Below, in pieces: positions 18,215-26,413 of a DNA stretch of 64,000 nt (position 1 is its first letter; each line of letters begins with the position of its first letter). This stretch comes from Parasegetibacter sp. NRK P23 (GTDB lineage Bacteria; Bacteroidota; Bacteroidia; Chitinophagales; Chitinophagaceae). The notes beneath the pieces were generated by a model. The model searched no databases. It was not told the origin of the DNA and saw only the letters and a program-made list of their open reading frames with translations. A program made the position numbers and the translations under genes. The stretch lies in contig NZ_JAMDLG010000001.1 in the NCBI RefSeq assembly GCF_023721715.1, forward strand, positions 1,961,784-2,025,783, in the 5' to 3' direction.

Positions 18215-18586
18215 ATGAAATCATTCCTCATCCTGCTCTTTATTTTTTCAGGCTTTTCCGTTGTTGCGCAGGTTAAAAAGCCAACGGCGGAAGAGTTCCA
18301 GGCGTTTGCCGATGGGAAACGGAAATCGCTTGCCATTACCTACAGGCACGAGCTTTCCGACGAATACCAGTTGTCCATCGCGCCGCTGAAGGGATTCTCA
18401 AATCTTAAATACAAAGTAACCGTGGAATATTTTGATAAGAATAAAACGCTGGAAGGTATGGAAGTTTTCTGCGCGCCCTGGCAGGATGTGAAAAATTCAG
18501 GCGCCGTTCCCTTCTCTTTTAAACGCGACAGAAATTTTAAACGGACGAACTTCCTCCACATCACCATAGCATATTACCGGCCGTAA
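18215..18586 (+). CDS. Small exported protein of unknown function
   Basis: A 123-residue protein with a signal peptide (MKSFLILLFIFSGFSVVAQ). The mature part starts VKKPTAEEFQAFADGKRKS and contains alternating strands (YQLSIAPLKG, NLKYKVTVEYFDK, FLHITIAYYRP), consistent with a small beta-sandwich in the periplasm or on the cell surface. I do not recognise the family. It stands alone, with AT-rich sequence before it and a repeat element after it. Confidence 0.6.
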   Translation: MKSFLILLFIFSGFSVVAQVKKPTAEEFQAFADGKRKSLAITYRHELSDEYQLSIAPLKGFSNLKYKVTVEYFDKNKTLEGMEVFCAPWQDVKNSGAVPFSFKRDRNFKRTNFLHITIAYYRP

Positions 18587-18625
18587 ACATATTGACCAAA
18601 CAATATAATATTGTAAAACAGAAGC

Positions 18626-18656
18626 CTCACCCCCTACCCCTCTCCGGGGAGAGGGG
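18626..18656. repeat. REP-like palindromic element
   Basis: The sequence CCTCACCCCCTACCCC runs into CCCCTCTCC-GG-GGAGAGGGG (18637-18656), a perfect 9-base hairpin. C-rich elements of this form, often complete as a longer CCTCACCCC...GGGGTGAGG palindrome, recur between genes in many bacteria. Here the distal arm is degraded (ATTTGGGGAGG). The whole 299-base gap at 18587-18885 holds no gene that I can see. Confidence 0.5.
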
Positions 18657-18885
18657 CGATAGATTTGGGGAGGATTATATTAGGGGAAAACGAATTGTTT
18701 TGGGTATTAATATGGAGGAAGGATTGGCGATTGGGATGGATATTGAATGGCGGTATTAGGTACTTTTTACATTTTTTTTCGGTGCGGCTCCTTCACGCAT
18801 TCAATCATCAGGATAAACCAGCATTGGATTAATGGGTTACAATATTGGTTCCGGGGCGAAAAGCAGGTTTTTAGCAGTAACTACT

Positions 18886-20319
18886 TTACTTTGATTTTTT
18901 CTTTTTAGAAGGAAAAGCGGCTTCCCCTGTTACATTCTTTAATTGAAGTAAAGGAGTGTTTTTGCTTTCCACTACCTGGTTGAAATACGCGGGCTTATTT
19001 TTTCCCCATTCCACATGACTGTTCCGTACTTTAATGCCGGTGGCGTTTTCAAAATAGAAGCCGGAGGTGCTTCCCGTAACGAATCCTTCTACCTGTGCCG
19101 GCCTGCGGTCGTAGATGCCGCCGGGTAAGGCCGTGGTTTTATCGATAAACACGTCCACATGATCGAATACGATGTTGGAGATTTTATCGGCGGATTCAGC
19201 GCTCACAAAGATACCGTTCTCGCTGATGCACTTGATGTTGCTGAAATAAATGTTCTTCACTTCTCCCACTCTTCCTTCTGTGGCACCTTTCGGGAAACGC
19301 CAGTTCGCATCTTTATGGTCGATTTTCGCGCGGCGGAAAGCCGTAACATAAATGGGTTCAGCCTTGCCCCACCACACATCGCTGAAAAGTTGTCCTTCAA
19401 TGATCATGTTGGAGAAAATCACGTCGGTTACCACACCTTCATCCCTGTTCTGGATACCCACTCCCCTGTTGCTCTTTTTGATGATGCAGTTGTTGAACAG
19501 CACCTGGCGGATGGTGTCCATATTTTCGGAACCGATTTTAATGGCGCAACTGCGGGAGGTCATGGTGCAATTGGACACCACAATGTTTTCGCATACCCCG
19601 AACTCCTCGTATTCCCGTCTGTTTTTCAGACAAATGCAATCGTCGCCGCTTTCAATGTAACAATCGCTGATGCGCACATTCTTACTATGGTCAAGATCGA
19701 TACCGTCGCTGTTGCGCACTTTCAGGCTGTTCAGCAGCGTGATGCCTGATATTACCACATCATCGCAACCGATCAGGTGAACGGTCCAGTAAGCGGAGTT
19801 GCCGATCTTCAGGTCCCGGATGCGGATATTTTTGCCGCCAACTATTGTAAGTACGTGGGGCCTTGGATCTACTATATTGAAGGGCTTCAACACGTAGGAA
19901 TCTTCGAGTTCCGCGCCCATGAAGGAGATACCGTTCCCGTTGATTTCTCCCGTGCCGCTCAGGGTCAGGTTTTCGATGTTTTCTCCCCCGATCCAGATGG
20001 TCCCTTCCCCGGGATTGGTTCTGAACGCGCTTTTCGTATATTTCTTTTCATCCGGATGCGCCAGGAGCAGTACGTTTCCGGGTAAATGAAAATCGATATT
20101 GGATTTCAGGTTGAACGGCCCCGATAAATACGTTCCCGGCGCGGGAAACAACACCCTTCCTCCGCCCGCATTTGAACAAGCGTCTATTGCTTTCTGAATG
20201 GCCATGGCATCATCGGTTTTCCCGTCGCCTTTCGCCCCGAAATCTTTTACATTGAAGATGGTTTGCGCGTTCACCGCAAATGCCATCATACATACCAACG
20301 CTACAAATATTTTTTTCAT
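18886..20319 (-). CDS. GH28-family glycoside hydrolase (polygalacturonase-like beta-helix)
   Basis: A 477-residue exported protein (signal peptide MKKIFVALVCMMAFAVNAQ) with the start FNVKDFGAKGDGKTDDAMAI that opens most GH28 right-handed beta-helices. Two of the catalytic landmarks are present: NSDGID (203-208) and GDDCI (225-229). The usual GHG histidine motif is replaced by SRSCAIKIGS (255-264), so the enzyme is a divergent member and may not act on plain polygalacturonan. It is the last gene of the eight-gene minus-strand run that begins in the susC/susD unit, 11 bases after the GH92 gene. A basic tail (SKKKKSK) closes the protein. Likely a periplasmic exo-acting uronidase or related enzyme; the exact bond is not readable. 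Confidence 0.85.
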   Translation of the reverse strand: MKKIFVALVCMMAFAVNAQTIFNVKDFGAKGDGKTDDAMAIQKAIDACSNAGGGRVLFPAPGTYLSGPFNLKSNIDFHLPGNVLLLAHPDEKKYTKSAFRTNPGEGTIWIGGENIENLTLSGTGEINGNGISFMGAELEDSYVLKPFNIVDPRPHVLTIVGGKNIRIRDLKIGNSAYWTVHLIGCDDVVISGITLLNSLKVRNSDGIDLDHSKNVRISDCYIESGDDCICLKNRREYEEFGVCENIVVSNCTMTSRSCAIKIGSENMDTIRQVLFNNCIIKKSNRGVGIQNRDEGVVTDVIFSNMIIEGQLFSDVWWGKAEPIYVTAFRRAKIDHKDANWRFPKGATEGRVGEVKNIYFSNIKCISENGIFVSAESADKISNIVFDHVDVFIDKTTALPGGIYDRRPAQVEGFVTGSTSGFYFENATGIKVRNSHVEWGKNKPAYFNQVVESKNTPLLQLKNVTGEAAFPSKKKKSK

Positions 20320-20330
20320 GGTATCAAAGT

Positions 20331-22601
20331 TTATTTCGCCTTATGCGTTTCATCGTTATTCCATTGTCCGGGAGTCGCGCCCAGCCAGATGTCCAGTTGT
20401 CCGCCACCGGAAAGCATCTTGTAACTGATGTGTCGCTGCGCATATTGTTTACCGTCCCATTCAACTTTCTGAATGAATAAATCTTTGGAAGTTTTTTTAT
20501 GCACGTTAATGTTGAACCGTTTTCCGGAGCCTGTTTCCAGGCTGATCTTATCAAACAGGGGGGAACACAACTGGTAGTTACCGGAAACCGGGTCAACCGG
20601 GTAAAAACCAATGGCGGCGAATACGTACCAGGCGCTCATTTGCCCGGCATCATCGTTGCCACTCAGTCCGCCGGGGCCATCCGTGTATTCTTCCTTCAAT
20701 ATCGTGTTTACTTTTTCCTGTGTTTTATAAGGTGCATCGGTAAAGTTGTACAGGAAGGGAATCTGGTGACCGGGTTCGTTGCCGTGCCAGTATTCATCTT
20801 TCCCGAAAAGGCTGTCCAGGGCCCGTTCAAATGCTTTGGTACCACCCATCAGTTCGCTTAATCCAGGTACATCGTGCGGCACGTAGAAAGTGTATTGTCT
20901 CGGCGTTCCTTCTGTAATATAGAATTCACGTTTATCCGCATGGAATGGTGAAACCCAGTTGCCGTTGCCGTGTTTGCCCCGCATCAACCCTACCGATGCA
21001 TCGAACACGTTCCTGTAATTGAGGGCACGTGCCGACAATAGTTTATGGTCGGCTGCCTTACCAAGCGCCGCTGCAAGGGTAGCCAGGGCATGGTCGTCGT
21101 AAGCATATTCCAGGGTACGGCTCACCTGTTCTTTTTTATGAAACGCGTCCGGAACACTATCTTCCACGGGAATGAACCCATAACTCAGGTACGAATGCAG
21201 TGCGCGGCGCCCTATGCCGTTCCTGTAAACCGAAATATCTCCGGGAGATTCAAACGCGTTCTTCCGCATCAACGCATAAGCATCATGGATATTATAGTTC
21301 CGGATACCCTTGTTGTATGCCGAAGCGATGGCCACGGTAACATGGTCGCCGATCATGGCGGCGGTATAACTGTTCCAGCAGGGAAATATCGGCAGCCATC
21401 CGCCCTGTTTTCCCTTCGCAATGAGGGAACGCACAAACGCGTTGGTGCGGGAGGTATCCAGTATTTCCACCAATGGCAACTGTGCACGGTAAATATCCCA
21501 CATCGAAAAATCATCGTAATACCCTGTCCTCCCCGCGTTCTGCACCGGCTTTCCTCCGGCGAAGCGCGGGTAATTTCCGTTTACATCGCTGTACAGGCGC
21601 GGGTGCTGCATGGAATGGTACAACGCGGTATAAAAAATTCTTTTCTGTTGTTCGTTATTGGTCTCCACCGTGATCTTTGACAAAATTTTCTCCCATAGCT
21701 GCTCCGCGGTTTTGCGCACAGTTTCCAGCGTTCGGTTACCTATTTCAGCATACATATTGGCGATGGCGCCCGGATTACCGGTGAAGGAAGTTCCGGCCCT
21801 TAGCGTAATCGTTTCTCCTTTCCGCAGGCGGAATCCGATAAATATACCGCCCTCTTTTTGGTGGCGTATGGTGGTGGTGGAATGAATCCCCGCTTCGCTG
21901 AAGCTGCCCGTTTTTTGAAACGGACGATCCGTCTGCGCATAGAACCATCCGCTGAAACCGGCTTCCTGTCCCCATCCCTGGTAAATACGGTGCACGGGGT
22001 TTTCGCCTGAAACAGAACGGGTGCCGGCATCGGCTTTCATGGTGCCCAAAGCTTCATCGCTGTTGGGTTTAATCAGCAGGTATAAACTGTCATCACGCAA
22101 GATGGTGAACCGCATAACCGCACCGCGTAAGGTGGGCGATATTTCCGCGGTGAAATCTGGGGTTACCAGTTTATAATAGGTTGCCGTGGCGGTTTCATTG
22201 GCGTGCGCAAACGGAACCGCATAATCCGCTGTTTTTGTCTTTAGCTTACCCACGACGGGCATTACCGTAAAGCTGCCATAATCCTGCATGCAGGAACCGC
22301 TGATCCAATGGGTACCGCGGAAACCACTGAACAGGGAATCTTTGTAATAATAGGGCGCAATACATTTTGTTTCGCCTGTTCTGGTTTGTGGCGTCCATTG
22401 TGTCATTGCGAAAGGTAAGGTAACCGCAGGAATGGTGTTGGCGTTCATTTCCTTGCTGCCTTCCTCACTGTGTTTTAACGCTGCAACGGTAGTGGACGGA
22501 GCCGTACCGCACAAGGGCTGTACGTAAGGCAGTTTGGGCTGCGCCATACTGAAGGCGCCGTTGCACAAAAAGACAATTATATAAAGCGTTTTATTATTCA
22601 T
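20331..22601 (-). CDS. GH92-family alpha-mannosidase
   Basis: A 756-residue protein with signal peptide (MNNKTLYIIVFLCNGAFSMAQ) and GH92 landmarks: YVQPLCGTAPSTTV at the start, a long helical barrel domain with YSDVNGNYPRF and DDFSMWDIYRAQLPL, and the closing block GGLSGNDDAGQMSAWYVFAA followed by IGFYPVDP. GH92 enzymes are Ca2+-dependent, inverting, exo-acting alpha-mannosidases. The probable general acid lies in ITEGTPRQYTFYVPHD (Glu near residue 564). Many characterised members have EGNAWQY there, so this variant may have a different linkage or aglycone preference. The gene overlaps the upstream GH28 gene by 8 bases, showing translational coupling. It implies alpha-mannose in the target glycan. 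Confidence 0.9.
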   Translation of the reverse strand: MNNKTLYIIVFLCNGAFSMAQPKLPYVQPLCGTAPSTTVAALKHSEEGSKEMNANTIPAVTLPFAMTQWTPQTRTGETKCIAPYYYKDSLFSGFRGTHWISGSCMQDYGSFTVMPVVGKLKTKTADYAVPFAHANETATATYYKLVTPDFTAEISPTLRGAVMRFTILRDDSLYLLIKPNSDEALGTMKADAGTRSVSGENPVHRIYQGWGQEAGFSGWFYAQTDRPFQKTGSFSEAGIHSTTTIRHQKEGGIFIGFRLRKGETITLRAGTSFTGNPGAIANMYAEIGNRTLETVRKTAEQLWEKILSKITVETNNEQQKRIFYTALYHSMQHPRLYSDVNGNYPRFAGGKPVQNAGRTGYYDDFSMWDIYRAQLPLVEILDTSRTNAFVRSLIAKGKQGGWLPIFPCWNSYTAAMIGDHVTVAIASAYNKGIRNYNIHDAYALMRKNAFESPGDISVYRNGIGRRALHSYLSYGFIPVEDSVPDAFHKKEQVSRTLEYAYDDHALATLAAALGKAADHKLLSARALNYRNVFDASVGLMRGKHGNGNWVSPFHADKREFYITEGTPRQYTFYVPHDVPGLSELMGGTKAFERALDSLFGKDEYWHGNEPGHQIPFLYNFTDAPYKTQEKVNTILKEEYTDGPGGLSGNDDAGQMSAWYVFAAIGFYPVDPVSGNYQLCSPLFDKISLETGSGKRFNINVHKKTSKDLFIQKVEWDGKQYAQRHISYKMLSGGGQLDIWLGATPGQWNNDETHKAK

Positions 22602-24177
22602 AGGTTGCTTTGTACCTCAGCTTTTTCTTTTTTACACCGGAAGTTTTTTCAACCACGATCCGCTTTAGCGGAACGGGTGCTTCCATGGTGATGTTATCCA
22701 ATACCAGTTGCGCGGATTCATACACCACCACCGGGACTCTGTAATCTTCTTTATGATTGATAAGCTGAATGTTTTTCATCGACAATCCCTTTACATGGCG
22801 GATATACATCCCCCAGGCGGGCAATTCCCCGAACATGGAAAACTCCGGGTAAGCAGAAGCCGCCTCCGTTATGATGTGCAGGGAATCTACGGGCATAAAG
22901 TTAACGGATGTATCTCCGCCCCCGGCGTAGCGGATGGTGATATTTTCCAGCGATACATTTTCCACGTTGTGGCCCGGAAGGCCGGAAATGGAAGAAGGAA
23001 ATACATTGTGCCGGTAAACGATGGCCGAGGAATCGGGGTAAGAATAGTTCCAGGGGGAAACGCTGCTGATTTTTTCGGGAGAAGGTTTTATTCTCGGCGG
23101 ATACCGCAGCAAAGGGCCCTCGGTTTCAAACCCCAGGTCCGGTTTCCCGGCGGGTACTTCTACCCGTACATCGCTGATGTGAATATTGCGTACCGTAGAA
23201 TAACGTTCGTTTTTGTTCCGGTGTCCCAGTTTAATGAAAATCGCGCCACCTGTATTGGTACCTTCTACGCCTCTGATGTTTATATTCTCCAGAAAGCCGC
23301 CATCCACCGTTTCCAGGGCGATGGCACAACGATAAGTGTCTTTCACTTTTATGTTGCGTACAGTAATATTTTTGAAACCGCCAACGGAAGACGTACCCAG
23401 TTTAAAAGCATTGGCGCTGGAGCGGATGAAGCAGTCTGCCACATAAATACTGTCGCAATAACGGGCCGGATCAGTTGATTTAAGACATATACCGTCGTCG
23501 GCACTGTTGATCCGGGAATTTGTAATGCGCACGTTCCTGCAATCCACGAGATCAATGCCATCGTTGTTCCAATAAGCGACACTTTCCAGGTTGATGTTAT
23601 CAATTGTGATGTCACGACAATTTTCATAGTGCGTCACCCAGGTGCTGGCGTCTTTCAGCGTAAGGTCGCGCACGGAGATGCCCGCGCATGCTTCAAAATA
23701 AAAAAGGCTCACCCTGCTTTTTTCATTCGGACGCTTTGTTTTCCAATCGGGATCAGTAATGGTTCCCGCTTTTAGTTGCCGGTAAATGTCTTGCACCAGT
23801 TCCCTGCCCTTTCCATCAATGGTGCCTTTTCCTGAAAGACTGAACTGCGTTATGTTCTTCGCATACAATAAGGCGAGGTGCTCCGTGGTACCGTAGTCTT
23901 TGCGCAATGGACTGCCTTGCAGAACGCCCCCTTCTTCCAATACCAGTTGCACCTTAGACCGCAACACCAGCGTTCCGGTAACAAAGGTGCCTGCGGGAAC
24001 AATTACTTTCCCACCGCTTTCTCCTGCCAGATCAATTGCTTTCTGAATAGCGGAAGTATTAACAGACGTACCGTCTCCTTTCGCGCCATAGTGCAGGATA
24101 TTAAACTCCTGCGCTTCAGCATGCCGCACCAGCATAGCACACAACAGCACTGAAAAATATCGTAGAAGCAGGTTCAT
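22594..24177 (-). CDS. GH28-family glycoside hydrolase, second copy
   Basis: A 527-residue exported protein (signal peptide ending RHAEAQ) with FNILHYGAKGDGTSVNTSAI at the start of the beta-helix. Landmarks are NNDGID (204-209) and ADDGICLK (227-233 region), which supply the conserved Asp residues. As in the other copy, the GHG motif is missing and is replaced by SSANAFKLGTS. The two GH28 proteins are only distantly similar to each other, so they probably cut different bonds rather than being a recent duplication. The C-terminus is basic (KKKKLRYKATYE). It lies 19 bases downstream of GH89 and overlaps GH92 by 8 bases. Confidence 0.85.
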   Translation of the reverse strand: MNLLLRYFSVLLCAMLVRHAEAQEFNILHYGAKGDGTSVNTSAIQKAIDLAGESGGKVIVPAGTFVTGTLVLRSKVQLVLEEGGVLQGSPLRKDYGTTEHLALLYAKNITQFSLSGKGTIDGKGRELVQDIYRQLKAGTITDPDWKTKRPNEKSRVSLFYFEACAGISVRDLTLKDASTWVTHYENCRDITIDNINLESVAYWNNDGIDLVDCRNVRITNSRINSADDGICLKSTDPARYCDSIYVADCFIRSSANAFKLGTSSVGGFKNITVRNIKVKDTYRCAIALETVDGGFLENINIRGVEGTNTGGAIFIKLGHRNKNERYSTVRNIHISDVRVEVPAGKPDLGFETEGPLLRYPPRIKPSPEKISSVSPWNYSYPDSSAIVYRHNVFPSSISGLPGHNVENVSLENITIRYAGGGDTSVNFMPVDSLHIITEAASAYPEFSMFGELPAWGMYIRHVKGLSMKNIQLINHKEDYRVPVVVYESAQLVLDNITMEAPVPLKRIVVEKTSGVKKKKLRYKATYE

Positions 24178-24196
24178 TCAAGTGATTGTTTCAGGT

Positions 24197-26401
24197 TTAC
24201 CATGCGCCTGTCTTTTTCCTGTATTTTCCGTGCATCTCAACTGCTACGGCAACAGGATCACCCTGAACGGTCACGGGATAATCTTTGCGCTGGTTCACCC
24301 AGTTCCATTCCCATTTTTTAATGGAGGCTGTAAAGGTATCCATAGCTGGATCAGTTGATGTCCAACGGGAAAGCAGGTGCGCGAAAAATTGTTTCCAGCG
24401 CGGTTGGTAGAAGTCGTTGATGAGACCGCTCCATTGCCGGCACGCGTATTCGTTCAGCGGACAGTTCTCATCGCCCCAAAGGGTGATCAGGTCCTTCGCG
24501 TTGAATTCATACAACGATTTTTCCTTTTCAGTTTTTCCATGCGCCCTTGCAGCGGCAACCCAGGGGCCGAGCATGAATTCCTTGCGGGTGGCGAGTAGTT
24601 TGTCCATGTCCGCCATGAGTGCGAGAAAGTTTTTTGTGTGCAGTTGGAACGCGGCTTTGTCTTTGTTCTTCCAGGCGGCGGCGATCTGTTGTTGTAACGG
24701 GAGTGCGAGATCCGCCAGTACCTGCCGGGTAAGGTCCACCAGATCGTATTGGAAGCCGCTGCTTTTTTTGCAGGCGGGTGCGGCTTTCACCAGTTCATCC
24801 CAGGCGGGTAAAAGGTCGGTGGCTTTGTAATTCAGTCTGGTATTGGCCCAACGGGTCATGGAATCCAAAGTTGGCCTGGCCTGGATAATGGATTCCGCGC
24901 CATCCCGCTTGTACAGTTCCGGGTGCACGGTGTATGCTGTGGTTTTGAGTATTTCCCAGGCTTTTTCAGCATTTGTGTTCTTTACGCCATAGCGGTTGCG
25001 CACATATTTCGGCAGCCATTCCTCCAGTTGCACGGCATCGCTGCGCCAGGTATGCTCCATCATCAGTTCGTACATCACGGGGTTCTGTTCAATGCCTTCC
25101 ATCGTGAGTCCTATCCCCTGCAGTTTGCCACTGGCGGGGTGTTGCAATGCTTTCGCGGGTTCTGTGGCCACCGTCTCCATCCTTCCGAACAAATTGGTAT
25201 TGCCGCCGAAGTTGTGCAGCATGTTCCATATCCAGGGTTTGCCGTAAAACGCTTCGGTGCGTTTCCATACCGGTTCTATTTCCGTGGCCAGGTCAAGGAT
25301 GATCATCTTATCGTTGGGTACAGCTTCCAGCAGGGCTTTGGTTTGCGGGTCCTTCCAGAATTTACGGTCGCTGTAAAACAACCAGCCCTGCATTACCCAT
25401 ACGGCTTCGGGATCAGCGGCGCGCATACCTTCGTACACTTTGGCGCTCAGGGCGGAGAGGAACTCCGGTTCATCACTGGGTGGTTCGTTCTCATTGAAAG
25501 TATCGGCGGAATACAAGTGATCGGTACCCAACAGTTCAGTCTGCTTCAGCAAAAACTTCTTCCCGATTTCCGCGAACATCGGATCATTGGCATCCAGGAT
25601 ATAGGTATCTTCAAAGCCATTGGTCCAGTTGGTGGCTTTCAGTTTGGCCTGCGGGAATTTTTCCCGGAACGCTTTGGGTACGTGTCCCGTAAACGCGGGC
25701 AAAACCGGCTTCATGCCGAGTTCCCGTTCCCGCTTCAATATCTTTTTCTGCAATTCAAATTTATCTTTCATCCAGCTCAATGGCAACGGGCCGCCCCAGC
25801 CATCCAGGTTGCCCATCCAGAACCAGGCGAAGTAAGAAGGTCCGCAGAAGAAATCCTTCAGTTCCTCATCGGTAAAACCCATCTCTTTGTACACCACGTA
25901 CCAGGTATACTCTTCTCCTGTAATGGCGAGGGGCATATTGATGCCGTGCAGCGCCATCCAGTCTATTTCTTTTTCCCATCTTGCCCAGTCCCACCAGCTC
26001 ATGCTGTAATTGAACGTGCAATAGTTGAGGTAATACCGGTATTGGTAAGGAGATGATTTGTGTATCTTTTCTTTTACGGAAGGAAGAACGGCGGGCAAAT
26101 TAAGATTAGAGCCGTTCCATGTAATTTGCGCATGGCAGAAATTAGTGAGGTAATAGTACAACGCGGAAGAAACGGAACCCGCGTTGTTGCCACGCAGAAC
26201 AATTTTATTCCCGCGACTTTCAATTTCAAAAGCATCTTTCCCGGGATCAGCCTTTATTTCCTCCACAATGAACTGCGCCGCGTGTTTCGGCACGGTACGT
26301 TGCACCAGTGCCAGGGCGGTGCCCTTGTTCAGCTGCGCATAAGAGTGAGCGGTAGTCAGCAGCAACAGGAAGCTCAAAAAAACATTCAATGTACACTTCA
26401 T
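24197..26401 (-). CDS. GH89-family alpha-N-acetylglucosaminidase (NAGLU-like)
   Basis: A 734-residue exported protein (signal peptide MKCTLNVFLSFLLLLTTAHSYAQ) with the three-part NAGLU structure: N-terminal domain (to ~residue 115), a TIM barrel and an all-helical C-terminal domain. Barrel landmarks are SWWDWARWEKEIDWMALHG, GPSYFAWFWMGNLDGWGGP, the first catalytic region DTFNENEPPSDEP and the second region MLHNFGGNTNLFG. GH89 enzymes remove terminal alpha-linked GlcNAc with retention; the human homologue acts on heparan sulfate. The locus also encodes an HGSNAT-like acetyltransferase, which in lysosomes makes the substrate of this enzyme from alpha-glucosamine. The gene lies 12 bases downstream of the symporter gene. 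Confidence 0.93.
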   Translation of the reverse strand: MKCTLNVFLSFLLLLTTAHSYAQLNKGTALALVQRTVPKHAAQFIVEEIKADPGKDAFEIESRGNKIVLRGNNAGSVSSALYYYLTNFCHAQITWNGSNLNLPAVLPSVKEKIHKSSPYQYRYYLNYCTFNYSMSWWDWARWEKEIDWMALHGINMPLAITGEEYTWYVVYKEMGFTDEELKDFFCGPSYFAWFWMGNLDGWGGPLPLSWMKDKFELQKKILKRERELGMKPVLPAFTGHVPKAFREKFPQAKLKATNWTNGFEDTYILDANDPMFAEIGKKFLLKQTELLGTDHLYSADTFNENEPPSDEPEFLSALSAKVYEGMRAADPEAVWVMQGWLFYSDRKFWKDPQTKALLEAVPNDKMIILDLATEIEPVWKRTEAFYGKPWIWNMLHNFGGNTNLFGRMETVATEPAKALQHPASGKLQGIGLTMEGIEQNPVMYELMMEHTWRSDAVQLEEWLPKYVRNRYGVKNTNAEKAWEILKTTAYTVHPELYKRDGAESIIQARPTLDSMTRWANTRLNYKATDLLPAWDELVKAAPACKKSSGFQYDLVDLTRQVLADLALPLQQQIAAAWKNKDKAAFQLHTKNFLALMADMDKLLATRKEFMLGPWVAAARAHGKTEKEKSLYEFNAKDLITLWGDENCPLNEYACRQWSGLINDFYQPRWKQFFAHLLSRWTSTDPAMDTFTASIKKWEWNWVNQRKDYPVTVQGDPVAVAVEMHGKYRKKTGAW

Positions 26402-26413
26402 AATAAGTTCATT

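Noticed and set aside
24923-26056. A 377-codon open frame opposite the GH89 gene
   Set aside because: It lies wholly antisense to a gene with full GH89 motifs; GC-rich third positions produce such mirror frames.
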